64,000 nt of DNA. Source: Gemmatimonadota bacterium (GTDB taxonomy: Bacteria > Gemmatimonadota > Gemmatimonadetes > Longimicrobiales > Gaopeijiaceae). The stretch lies in NCBI GenBank assembly GCA_022827345.1, contig JAJDTB010000030.1, positions 62,001-126,000 of the forward strand. The letters are read 5' to 3'. The stretch's first letter is position 1; each line of letters starts with the position of its first letter. The notes below the pieces were generated by a model. It worked only from the letters and a program-made list of their open reading frames with translations, was not told where the DNA came from and made no database searches. This document shows positions 1-9,061 of this stretch, one piece after another. Made by a program: the position numbers and the translations under genes.

Positions 1-526
1 CGTCGGTGTACTTGGCCGGTTCGGCCCACTGCGCGCCGGGCGGGGGCGCCGGCATCTGGCCGACGGTCAGCGGCGCAGCGGGAACGAGCTTGTTGAACGC
101 CAGGTGCGATCCGTCGGGGGACCAGGAAAGGCCCATGGACGGGTCCGTGAGGTTCGTGATCGCCGCCGTCTGACCGGACGCGACCCAGTGCATGTAGATC
201 TGCGGCACGCCATCCCGGTTGGACATGTACGCGATCCGCGTTCCGTCCGGCGACCACCGGGGACTGTTGTCCAGGAACTTTCCGGTCGTGAGCGGCCGGT
301 GCTCGCTGCCGTCGCTGCTCACCAGCCAGAGGTTGGAGTAGTTCATGTCCGTCATGACGTCCGCGAACTGTCGGACATACACGACCCACTCGCCGTCCGG
401 GGATATCCTGGGATCGCTTGCGTACTCCAGGTCGAAGACGTTCATCTCGGTCAGCCGGTCGGTCTGGGCGGCGAGCGGCGAGGTGAGGAGAGCGAGCAAC
501 AGTGAGGGGAGCGAGGCGAATCTCAT
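1..526 (-). CDS. S9-family / TolB-like (PD40 beta-propeller) peptidase, N-terminal part only; runs off the window start
   Basis: Reverse strand reads MRFASLPSLLLALLTSPLAAQTDRLTEMNVFDLEYASDPRISPDGEWVVYVRQ...NSPRWSPDGTRIAYMSNRDG...LSWSPDGSHLAF: signal peptide plus repeated 'SPDG' PD40 motifs. Open to base 1. Confidence 0.85.
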   Translation of the reverse strand, partial: MRFASLPSLLLALLTSPLAAQTDRLTEMNVFDLEYASDPRISPDGEWVVYVRQFADVMTDMNYSNLWLVSSDGSEHRPLTTGKFLDNSPRWSPDGTRIAYMSNRDGVPQIYMHWVASGQTAAITNLTDPSMGLSWSPDGSHLAFNKLVPAAPLTVGQMPAPPPGAQWAEPAKYTD

Positions 527-647
527 GGGTTTCTCCGGCCGGGTTGGGGCGAGATCGTACCGACAACGGCGCGGCGAAGCGGAACGAGTCGAGCAGGATT
601 GGCGTATAACCATTATTCTATGCGACTACTTCGGAAAAGGGGCGGCC

Positions 648-1031
648 ATGTTCGGCACCGGGACAGCAGGAAGACACAACCGATTTGCCGGGCTGGCCCT
701 GGCGCTGCTCTTCACCGCCGCCGGCGGATGCGCGGGTACGGGCGGGCAGACCGGCAGTCCGTTCGCCGCGGCGCCCGGAGAGGGCGAGGACATCGAACTG
801 CTGGTGCGCAACCTCAACTTCCACCAGGTGACCGTGTACACGGCCCGGGGTGGCAGTTCCGTGCGCCGGCTCGGAACCGTCCCCGGCAAGGGCGAGGCCA
901 CCTTCACGATGCGCTGGCACCTTCCCGACATCCAGCTCCGGGTCAGGGAGCTCGCTGGTGAGGAATACCTGACCGAAACCCTTCCCGTGACCCCCGGTGA
1001 CCTGCTGGAGCTGATCATTCCCATCCGGTAG
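648..1031 (+). CDS. Small putative lipoprotein of unknown function
   Basis: Start at MFGTGTAGRHNRFAGLALALLFTAAGGCAGTGG (lipobox-like AAGGC), inside the longer 345..1031 ORF. Confidence 0.6.
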   Translation: MFGTGTAGRHNRFAGLALALLFTAAGGCAGTGGQTGSPFAAAPGEGEDIELLVRNLNFHQVTVYTARGGSSVRRLGTVPGKGEATFTMRWHLPDIQLRVRELAGEEYLTETLPVTPGDLLELIIPIR

Positions 1032-1170
1032 GGCGGGCGGCCAATCCAGTCTGGCGGTCCGATGGGCCGAACCGCACATTTGTATCCGGATTGCGTCCGT
1101 GCCGCTTCGGAGGTCCCTCTCGGCGGCGTCGGCCGCTTGTGTTTCGTGAACCGCCTCCGGAGAATCCGAT

Positions 1171-3234
1171 ATGCGCACGCACGCACTCGCCGTACTGATC
1201 GCCGCCATCCCGCTGACTGTGGCCGGCGATCCGGAATTGTCGGCTCAGCAGACGCCCGACCCCACGCTTACGCTCGATGAGGTCATCGATATGGTCCGCG
1301 TCTCCGGGCCGAAGCTGTCACCGGACGGCTCCCGCGTACTGTTCGTGCGAAACGAGCTCGACTGGGACGAAAACAAGCGCGAGAGCCGGATCTGGATTGT
1401 GGGTGCGGATGGGGAGAACGCCCGGCCCTTCACGGGGTCGACGGAAGACCGTTCCCCCGAATGGTCCCCGGACGGGCGTTGGGTAGCCTTCACCCGTCCG
1501 GTCGGTGACAGCGACAAGGTGCGGCAGCTGTTCGTTCTGCCGGTGGACGGCGGAGAGGCCGTTCAGCTGAGCAGCCACGTAACCGCGGTCGGCAACTATC
1601 GCTGGGCTTCGGACAGCAGGTCGATCTTCTTCGTGGCCAACGACTCCCTCCCCGACGACCAGGAGGCGGAGCGCAAGAAGGGCGACGACGCGGTGTTCAT
1701 CGACGAGGGTCCGAGCGGCCAGACCCAGGGTTCCTGGAACGCGGTGTGGAAGGTCGATCTGGACACGGACGACGCGCCCCACCAGGCAGAGCGCCTGACC
1801 CCGGAGATGCGGCGCGTGGGAGACTTCGCGCCCTCTCCCGACGGGAACTTCCTCGCCTACACCCACCGCAGCGAGAATCGCCGCAATGCGTCGCATCTGT
1901 CCGAGATCGCGCTGCTTGCGATCGCTTCGGGCGAGGAGGAACAGATCACCCGCAACGACGCCCCGGAGTCGCAACTGGCGTGGTCCCCCGACGGTGCGTC
2001 CCTCACCTTCGGGGCCCCGGACCTGGAGACCTGGGAGCTCGATCAGGGGAACCTCTACCTCTACGACATCCCCTCCGGCGAGATCACGCACCTGATGCCT
2101 GACGCGGATATCGACATCCGCGGATATCGCTGGAACCCCGGGGGAAGGTTCATCGACCTCGTGGCGCTGGACAGGACCATCTCCAACCTGTACCGCCTCG
2201 ATGTGCGTTCCGGTGAACTGGAGCCGTTGACCGAAATGGCGGGAATGACATCGTCGGCGTCGTACGATGCGCACCACAACCTCGCGGCAGTCCAGTACGC
2301 GAGTCCGGTCGACCCGGGTGACCTGTGGCTGGTGGACCTGGAGGACGGAGGACGGACGCGGCTTACGGAAGCGAATCCGTGGATCGCGGACAAGGATCTC
2401 GTGGAGCCTGAGGTCATCCGCTGGAACAGCCGCGACGGACTCGAAATCGAGGGAGTGCTTTACGTGCCGGAAGGCCGGACCGCGCCGGGGGCGACGATCC
2501 TGGAGATCCACGGCGGCCCGGCCGGCGTCTTCACGCGCGGCTTCGACTCGGACGCCCAACTGCTCCTCGCCGAAGGGTACGCCCTGCTGCAGCCCAACGT
2601 GCGGGGCTCGTCCGGGTACGGGGACGCGCTGTTGCGCGGCAACATGCACGACATCGGCGGCGGCGACTACCACGACCTCATGACGGGAGTGGACGCGATC
2701 ATCGAACGGGGCGTGGCGCACCCCGACTCCCTGGCGGTGAAGGGGTGGAGCTACGGCGGCATCCTCGGCGGGTGGACGATCACGCGCACCGACCGCTTCA
2801 AGGCCGCCAGCCTCGGGGCGATGGTCGCGGACTGGCCGAGCGAATTCGGGGCGGGCTTCAACCACGACGTGGTGCGCTGGTATCTCGGCGGCGACCCCTG
2901 GTCGAACGGCGACCATTGGAGAGAACGCTCCGCCTACACGCACCTCGACCGGATCACCACCCCGACCATCCTCTTCCACGGGGCAAACGACCGTACCGAC
3001 ACCATGGAGCAGACGATGAACTTCTTCGCGGGCCTGCGCCATCTGGGCGTCGAAGCCCGCTTCCTGCTGTTCCCGCGCGAGGGCCACGGCATCGCCGAGC
3101 CGCGGCATCGGCGCACGCTCCTGATCGAGGAACTCCGCTGGCTTCATCAGTACGTGAAGGGGCTCACGGACTGGCAGCCGCCGGAGCGGCCGGACCCTGA
3201 CGCCGCCAAGGAGGGAGTTGCCGTGGTGTCGTGA
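1171..3234 (+). CDS. S9 family peptidase (prolyl oligopeptidase / acylaminoacyl-peptidase type)
   Basis: PD40 repeats (LSPDGSRVLF, WSPDGRWVAF), GWSYGG nucleophile elbow, C-terminal FHGANDRTDTMEQ...FPREGHGIAEPRH Asp/His region. Confidence 0.92.
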   Translation: MRTHALAVLIAAIPLTVAGDPELSAQQTPDPTLTLDEVIDMVRVSGPKLSPDGSRVLFVRNELDWDENKRESRIWIVGADGENARPFTGSTEDRSPEWSPDGRWVAFTRPVGDSDKVRQLFVLPVDGGEAVQLSSHVTAVGNYRWASDSRSIFFVANDSLPDDQEAERKKGDDAVFIDEGPSGQTQGSWNAVWKVDLDTDDAPHQAERLTPEMRRVGDFAPSPDGNFLAYTHRSENRRNASHLSEIALLAIASGEEEQITRNDAPESQLAWSPDGASLTFGAPDLETWELDQGNLYLYDIPSGEITHLMPDADIDIRGYRWNPGGRFIDLVALDRTISNLYRLDVRSGELEPLTEMAGMTSSASYDAHHNLAAVQYASPVDPGDLWLVDLEDGGRTRLTEANPWIADKDLVEPEVIRWNSRDGLEIEGVLYVPEGRTAPGATILEIHGGPAGVFTRGFDSDAQLLLAEGYALLQPNVRGSSGYGDALLRGNMHDIGGGDYHDLMTGVDAIIERGVAHPDSLAVKGWSYGGILGGWTITRTDRFKAASLGAMVADWPSEFGAGFNHDVVRWYLGGDPWSNGDHWRERSAYTHLDRITTPTILFHGANDRTDTMEQTMNFFAGLRHLGVEARFLLFPREGHGIAEPRHRRTLLIEELRWLHQYVKGLTDWQPPERPDPDAAKEGVAVVS

Positions 3235-5129
3235 TGCGTCGCCCGCGCATCCCCGCTTCCGCGTCACTGGATCGGCTGCTTGCCGCCACCGTGCGCGCGG
3301 TGCGCCGGTTCCCGGAGGTCTTCGCCTGCGGGGTTGTGGCCGGCGTGGCGGCCTCCCTTGCCCTGGAGTCCGGCGAGGCTCCCCGCTGGTGGGGTCTGTG
3401 GCGCGTGGCCAGCCTCGGCATCCCGCTCTTCGTGGCGCTTACCCTGCTCTGCGAACGCCGCAGCATCCCGGAGCCCCGGCGCTGGCTGTGGCGAACTGCG
3501 GCGCTGGGGGGCCTCGTGCTCCTCTACGTTCTCTTCGACGGGTGGGAATACTGGAGCATCGCCCAGCGCTACGGCCACCTCGCCGTCACGCTGCACCTGT
3601 CCGTCGCGGTGGTCCCCTACCTCTTCCTTGCGGCGGAGGAGCCCCGGGGCTTCTGGCAGTTCAACTTCGCCCTGCTCCATCGCTTCGTCGTCGCGACCAT
3701 CTACGCGGCGGCGATCTACGCGGGGCTCGCGCTGGCCCTGGCCGCCCTCGACAATCTCTTCGGCGTGGACGTCGAGGAGTTGGCCTACGTGCGCCTCTTC
3801 TTTCTGGTGGCCTTCTGCTTCCATCCCGTGTTCTTCCTCGCCGGCGTCCCCACCGACTTCTCGCGGCTCGACCGCGACGGCAGCGGTCCGCCGTGGCTTA
3901 AGGTATTCTGCCAGTACGTGATGCTGCCGCTGGTCACCGTGTACGTCATCATCCTCACCGCCTATCTGGGGAGAATCCTGGTGATCGGCACATGGCCGAG
4001 CGGCTGGATCAGCTACCTGGTGTCCAGCCTGGCCGTCGTCGGGATCCTGTCGCTGCTGATGGTGCACCCGGAGCGCCTCGAAGGGCCGCGCGGCTGGATC
4101 GACCGCTATGCGCTGGCCTTCTGGATCGCGATCATGCCCTCGGTCGCGATGGTGCTCATGGCCGTGTGGCAGCGAGTGGAGCAGTACGGGATCACCGAGC
4201 GGCGGTATCTCCTCGGAGGTTTGGCGCTCTGGCTCGGCGCGGTCGCGCTCTACTCCGCCGTCACGCGCACACGAGGCATCCGGTTCATTCCGCTCACGCT
4301 GGCCGTGCTGGGTGCCGTCACGCTTGTCGGACCGTGGTCCGCGTATGCCATGGCGCAGCGGAGCCAGCTTGCGCGGCTCGAGGGAATCCTCTGGGAGCAC
4401 GGCGCCCTGCTGGAGGGACGGCCTTCCGGGGAGGTCGTCGAGGTACCGTTCGAGGCCTGGGCCGAGGCGAGGTCGGCGGTCGATTACCTGGTTCGCGAGC
4501 ATGGGGTGGCGTCTCTGGCCCCACTGCTGGAGGGTCGCGAGGCCGGTGAACCCGGAGGCGGGGAAGACGCGCTCACGGATACGGCGCCGCGGGGTATCGC
4601 CGAGGGAGATTCGCTGGCGCGCGCGCAGCGGTGGACGCGGGACGCGGCCCGGACCATGGACGACCTTCGGATCCGTCCCGGGGTCAGCGATCGGCCCGCG
4701 CGGCTCGAAGGGGTGCAGCAGGGCGACCCGATCTCCGTGGCCGGATTCGAACTGCTGCTCGTGGGGGACGACGAGGGCGAGGCCGTAATCGGGCCGGACA
4801 CCCTGCGGTTCGCGCTGTCGTCCGACGGAATGGAGATGGTGCTGGAGTTCGAAGGGGCTGCCGTCGGGCGCGCGTCGCTGGCGGCGCTCATCGACGCCGG
4901 ACAGCAGCTGCGCTCGCGGCAGTTCGACAACACCGTCGCTGCAACCCGCGCCGCGCCGGATGTGATCGATGTCCCGGCGCGTGAGATGACCCTGCCGTTC
5001 GACACCGGCCGCTGGCGCATGCAGGTCGTGCTCGCTTCCCTCGAGGTGGAGCGGATGGACGAGCGCATGGCGGCGACTTCCTTCCGCCTGCACTCCGTTC
5101 TCCTGCAAAGCGCCGAAGACGCCCCGTGA
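3231..5129 (+). CDS. DUF4153-like polytopic membrane protein with soluble C-terminal region
   Basis: Many hydrophobic helices in the first ~380 aa (e.g. YVMLPLVTVYVIILTAYLGRILV). Start overlaps the stop of the preceding gene (GTGATG). Confidence 0.65.
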   Translation: MMRRPRIPASASLDRLLAATVRAVRRFPEVFACGVVAGVAASLALESGEAPRWWGLWRVASLGIPLFVALTLLCERRSIPEPRRWLWRTAALGGLVLLYVLFDGWEYWSIAQRYGHLAVTLHLSVAVVPYLFLAAEEPRGFWQFNFALLHRFVVATIYAAAIYAGLALALAALDNLFGVDVEELAYVRLFFLVAFCFHPVFFLAGVPTDFSRLDRDGSGPPWLKVFCQYVMLPLVTVYVIILTAYLGRILVIGTWPSGWISYLVSSLAVVGILSLLMVHPERLEGPRGWIDRYALAFWIAIMPSVAMVLMAVWQRVEQYGITERRYLLGGLALWLGAVALYSAVTRTRGIRFIPLTLAVLGAVTLVGPWSAYAMAQRSQLARLEGILWEHGALLEGRPSGEVVEVPFEAWAEARSAVDYLVREHGVASLAPLLEGREAGEPGGGEDALTDTAPRGIAEGDSLARAQRWTRDAARTMDDLRIRPGVSDRPARLEGVQQGDPISVAGFELLLVGDDEGEAVIGPDTLRFALSSDGMEMVLEFEGAAVGRASLAALIDAGQQLRSRQFDNTVAATRAAPDVIDVPAREMTLPFDTGRWRMQVVLASLEVERMDERMAATSFRLHSVLLQSAEDAP

Positions 5130-6487
5130 TCCCCCAGCAGATCATCGCGCGCAAGCGGGACGGAGAGGCGCTGGGTCTGCAGGAACTGCACGACTTCCTG
5201 ACAGCCTATCTCGAAGGCGCCGTCGGAGACGACCAGATGGCCGCGTTCCTGATGGCGGTCTACTTCAACGGTCTCGCGCCGGCCGAGCTGGACACCCTCG
5301 TCACCCTCATGATCATCTCGGGCGAGATGCTGGAGCGCCGGGGTGACTGGCCGGGGCCGCGGGTCGACAAGCACTCGACGGGCGGGGTGGGTGACAAGAC
5401 CTCGCTGGTGGTGGCACCGCTCGCCGCCGAGATGGGGATGGTGGTGCCCATGATGTCCGGCAGGGGCCTGGGACACACGGGGGGGACGCTCGACAAGCTC
5501 GAATCCATACCCGGTTTTCGCACTCGCGTGCCTCTCGACGAGTTCAACCATGTGCTCAGGCGGGTCGGCTGCGCCATGATCGGCCAGACGGAAGAGATCG
5601 CTCCCCTGGACCGCAGGCTGTATGCGCTGCGGGATGTGACCGCAACGGTCCCCTCGCTTCCGCTGATCACCGCGTCGATCATGTCGAAGAAACTGGCCGA
5701 GGGACTCGACGGCCTGGTCCTGGATGTGAAGGTGGGGCGGGGGGCATTCCTTTCCCGCCTCGAGGACGCCAGGGAGCTGGCGCAGGCGATGGTGGGCGTG
5801 GGGACGACGCGGGGGCTGTCGGTCACCGCGGTCCTCTCTGCGATGGACCGCCCCCTCGGGCGGGCGATCGGCAACGCGCTCGAGGTCCGCGAGGCCCTGG
5901 AGTGCCTGTCGGGGGATGGGCCGCGCGACTTTCGCGACCTGTGCGTCGAACTTGCCGCCGAGATGGCGGTGGCCGGTGGTGTGGCGGCAGGAGTGGAGGA
6001 GGGACGTGCGCGGGCGAGCGAGACGCTGGCCGGGGGCGGTCCCATGGAGCGATTCATGCGCCTTGCGGATGCCCAGGGGGGCGCGCTCGATATGTCCAGG
6101 AGCGATTTCGGGTTGCCCATCGCATCCTTCACGGAAGTGGTGGCCGCCGAAGCAGGCGGGACCGTTGCTTCCATCGACCCGCTCGCCCTCGGTTACGGCG
6201 TGATCGAGCTGGGGGGTGGGAGGACTCGACAGGATCAGGAGATCGACCCTCGGGTCGGGTTCGTGCTGCGTGTCGAAGTCGGTGATCGGGTCGCCCGCGG
6301 TGACCCGCTTGCCGTGGTGCACTCGGCGACCCGGGACGGGCTGGCCATCGGTGCCCGTGCCGTCAGGGAAGCAGTGCGTCTGTCGGGCGACGCCCCCGCA
6401 CCGCTGCCGCTCATCCTGGAACGGCTCGCGAACCGACCATGTCGGGCGGACGACAGGTCCAGGCACTCTGGCTGTGCCATACAATGA
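5126..6487 (+). CDS. deoA: Thymidine / pyrimidine-nucleoside phosphorylase
   Basis: KHSTGGVGDKTSLVVAPLAAEMGMVVPMMSGRGLGHTGGTLDKLESIPGF is the family signature region; GTG start overlaps the previous stop. Confidence 0.92.
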   Translation: MIPQQIIARKRDGEALGLQELHDFLTAYLEGAVGDDQMAAFLMAVYFNGLAPAELDTLVTLMIISGEMLERRGDWPGPRVDKHSTGGVGDKTSLVVAPLAAEMGMVVPMMSGRGLGHTGGTLDKLESIPGFRTRVPLDEFNHVLRRVGCAMIGQTEEIAPLDRRLYALRDVTATVPSLPLITASIMSKKLAEGLDGLVLDVKVGRGAFLSRLEDARELAQAMVGVGTTRGLSVTAVLSAMDRPLGRAIGNALEVREALECLSGDGPRDFRDLCVELAAEMAVAGGVAAGVEEGRARASETLAGGGPMERFMRLADAQGGALDMSRSDFGLPIASFTEVVAAEAGGTVASIDPLALGYGVIELGGGRTRQDQEIDPRVGFVLRVEVGDRVARGDPLAVVHSATRDGLAIGARAVREAVRLSGDAPAPLPLILERLANRPCRADDRSRHSGCAIQ

Positions 6488-6500
6488 CTGGAGAAGCTCA

Positions 6501-7727
6501 ATGAGAATCGCAATCGCAGGTACGCTCGCCTGCCTGACCGGGTGGCCGGCCTTGACCGAACAGGCTCCCGCCTCCGCGCAGGAATCCGCCGCCGACCCTT
6601 CCGAACTGCCCTATTCCTCGGCCCGCCATGACTTCCGCATCACGACCGTGGCGGACGGACTCGATCATCCGTGGTCGATGGCATGGCTCCCTGACGGCAC
6701 GATGCTCATCGTGGAGCGCCCGGGGCGGGTGCGCGTCGTGCGCGACGGCGTGCTCCAGCCGGAGGCGGTGCAGGGTTGGCCGGGTGTCTACAGGGACAGG
6801 GGGCAGGGTGGCTTCATGGACATCCTCCCGCACCCGGATTTCGCGCGCAACCGCTGGCTCTACCTCAGCTACGGCAAGCCCAGCGAAGATGCCTCGGAGG
6901 GGGCCACCACAGTCGTGCGCGGGCGCTGGGACGATGGCCGGGTCACCGGCCTGGAGGAGGTGTTCGAGGCCGACGCCTGGGGGGACAACAACAATCATTT
7001 CGCCGGCCGCATGGCCTTCGACCACGATGGCTACCTCTACGTGGCCGTGGGTGACAGGATGGTCTCCCCGGACGTGATGGCCGATCATCCGGCGCTGGAC
7101 CTCACCAACCACATGGGAACGATCGTGCGCCTGCACGACGATGGGACGGTGCCTCCCGACAACCCGTTCACCGGGCGGGACGACGCCCTGCCGGAGATCT
7201 GGAGCTACGGACACAGGAACATCCAGGGCCTGACCGTCGACCCGCTCACGGGAGAGCTCTGGGCCAACGAGCACGGACCGCGCGGCGGCGACGAACTCAA
7301 CCTGATCGTCCGCGGCGGCAACTACGGCTGGCCGGTGATCTCGTACGGGATCAACTACGACGGCACCGTCTTTACCACGGACACGCATCGTCCGGGGATC
7401 GAGCCGCCCCGCTTCGTGTGGACTCCCTCGATCGGCGTCTCCGGCATGATGATCTACCGGGGCGGCCGGTATCCCTGGTGGCGGGGCAGCGCGTTCGTGG
7501 GCGGAATGGTCGGAGAGCAGCTGGCGCGCGTCACTCTGGTGGGCTCCGACGCGGTGAGCGTCGAGACCCTGCTGGGTGGTGAACTCGGGCGCATTCGCGA
7601 TGTTCGCGAAGGCCCGGACGGGCTGGTCTACCTGGCCCTGGAGCACCTCGAGGAACTGACCTCCGTCGTGCGGCTGGATCCCGTACCCAACGACATCGTG
7701 CCACCCCGGCAGTGGAGGCAGCCATGA
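6501..7727 (+). CDS. PQQ-dependent sugar dehydrogenase (aldose sugar dehydrogenase, YliI-like), secreted
   Basis: VADGLDHPWSMAWLPDGTMLIVERPGRVRVV...YGHRNIQGLTVDPLTGELWANEHGPRGGDELNLIVRGGNYGWPVIS; signal peptide; start ATG at 6501. Confidence 0.9.
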   Translation: MRIAIAGTLACLTGWPALTEQAPASAQESAADPSELPYSSARHDFRITTVADGLDHPWSMAWLPDGTMLIVERPGRVRVVRDGVLQPEAVQGWPGVYRDRGQGGFMDILPHPDFARNRWLYLSYGKPSEDASEGATTVVRGRWDDGRVTGLEEVFEADAWGDNNNHFAGRMAFDHDGYLYVAVGDRMVSPDVMADHPALDLTNHMGTIVRLHDDGTVPPDNPFTGRDDALPEIWSYGHRNIQGLTVDPLTGELWANEHGPRGGDELNLIVRGGNYGWPVISYGINYDGTVFTTDTHRPGIEPPRFVWTPSIGVSGMMIYRGGRYPWWRGSAFVGGMVGEQLARVTLVGSDAVSVETLLGGELGRIRDVREGPDGLVYLALEHLEELTSVVRLDPVPNDIVPPRQWRQP

Positions 7728-8788
7728 AACGGCGCAAGTCTCTCCCATTCGCGATTCCCGCCCTGCTGGTCGCGGCCCCGGCATCCGCGCAGGAGCCCGT
7801 TGCCTGGGGACGGGAGCCGGTATTCCACACGTTCTCGATCGTGGCGATCGATCCGTCCACCGGGGAATCGGGCGTTGCGGTGACGACCCGCAACCCCTGC
7901 GTCGGCAACGCGGTCCCCTGGGTTCGGGCCGGCGTGGGCGCCGTCGCCACCCAGGGCGGGACGCGTCTGGAGTACGGCAACGACCTGCTCGACCTCCTGG
8001 AGCAAGGTGTGGCGCCGCAGGAGGCGATGGACCAGGTGGTGGCCGCGGATGAAGGACGCAGTCGCAGACAGGTGGGGGTCATCGACCTGGCCGGCCGGTC
8101 GGCGCAGTGGACCGGATCGGACCAATACGGCGCCGAGGATCAGGGAGACTGGGTCGCCGAGCGCGCGGGCCTGAACTACGCCGTACAGGGAAACTCGCTG
8201 GTGGGCACCACAGTGGTGGATTCCGTCGCGGTCGCCTTCGAGAGGAGCGAGGGGTCCAGGCGCCACCTCGCCGACAGGCTGATCGAGGCCCTGCACGCGG
8301 GGCAGGTGCTCGGAGGGGATGGCCGGCATGGCGAGACGCAGTCCGCAGCGGTGCTGGTGGCGGACCCGCGGCCCGGGATGTCGCGTCACCCGCAAGGGAT
8401 CACGGCCGACATCAACGTATGCGAGCACCCGGAACCGGTGGTGGAAATGCGCCGCATCTACGACGTGGCGTCCGAGACTCTCGGCTTCCGCAGGCTCGAG
8501 CAGTTCGTGGGCCGGGATGTGTTTCAATTGAAGGTGATGCTTCACGCACTCGGGGTTTATCGGCCCGGTTCACCCGCGCCGTCGATCGATACCCCGGAGG
8601 TCCTCGTCTACGATCAGGAGACGATGGAGGCCGTGGATCGCTTCCGTAGCGAACAGGGCTGGCGCACGACGGTACCCGGATATGTGGACCACACGACCAT
8701 CGACCGGCTCTGGGAGCTGCTCGAGGAGATCGACCGGGCCGCGGAGGTACGCGATCGAATCCGCGGCATCGTGCGAATAAGGCGGTGA
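7724..8788 (+). CDS. DUF1028 domain protein (Ntn-hydrolase-like), secreted
   Basis: TFSIVAIDPSTGESGVAVTTRNPCVGNAVPWVRAGVGAVATQGGTRLEYGNDLLDLLEQG typical of DUF1028; C-terminal peptidoglycan-binding-like segment. Confidence 0.85.
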   Translation: MKRRKSLPFAIPALLVAAPASAQEPVAWGREPVFHTFSIVAIDPSTGESGVAVTTRNPCVGNAVPWVRAGVGAVATQGGTRLEYGNDLLDLLEQGVAPQEAMDQVVAADEGRSRRQVGVIDLAGRSAQWTGSDQYGAEDQGDWVAERAGLNYAVQGNSLVGTTVVDSVAVAFERSEGSRRHLADRLIEALHAGQVLGGDGRHGETQSAAVLVADPRPGMSRHPQGITADINVCEHPEPVVEMRRIYDVASETLGFRRLEQFVGRDVFQLKVMLHALGVYRPGSPAPSIDTPEVLVYDQETMEAVDRFRSEQGWRTTVPGYVDHTTIDRLWELLEEIDRAAEVRDRIRGIVRIRR

Positions 8789-8839
8789 TCGGGGCGGCGC
8801 GCCGGCAGATGCAGCGGGGGTGCTGCCGGAGGCTGCCTG

Positions 8840-9061
8840 CTAGAGGATCCGGAAGAGGATTCCCTCGTTCCTGAGCGCTGCCGCCAATTCATCCTGCCGC
8901 GGCGACGCAACCCTCAGCGCCGCCCCGCACTTCGCTCCGCCGTCGGGAGGCGCCGGTACTACCTCGGCCGGAATCGCCTGCTCGCGCGCGACGTCCTCGG
9001 CCCACATCGCGTGATGGGTGGTGTCGAAGGTGAAGACGCTGGATCCTGGCTCGGCGGTCAT
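8840..9061 (-). CDS. DUF3343 (putative Se/S carrier-like) small protein
   Basis: MTAEPGSSVFTFDTTHHAMWAEDVAREQAIPAEVVPAPPDGGAKCGAALRVASPRQDELAAALRNEGILFRIL; ATG overlaps the PBP stop (ATGA). The track extends it upstream to 9247, which is spurious. Confidence 0.7.
   Translation of the reverse strand: MTAEPGSSVFTFDTTHHAMWAEDVAREQAIPAEVVPAPPDGGAKCGAALRVASPRQDELAAALRNEGILFRIL

Noticed and set aside
104-505. 133-aa plus-strand ORF at the window start
   Set aside because: Antisense to the S9/PD40 peptidase read on the minus strand from 526.
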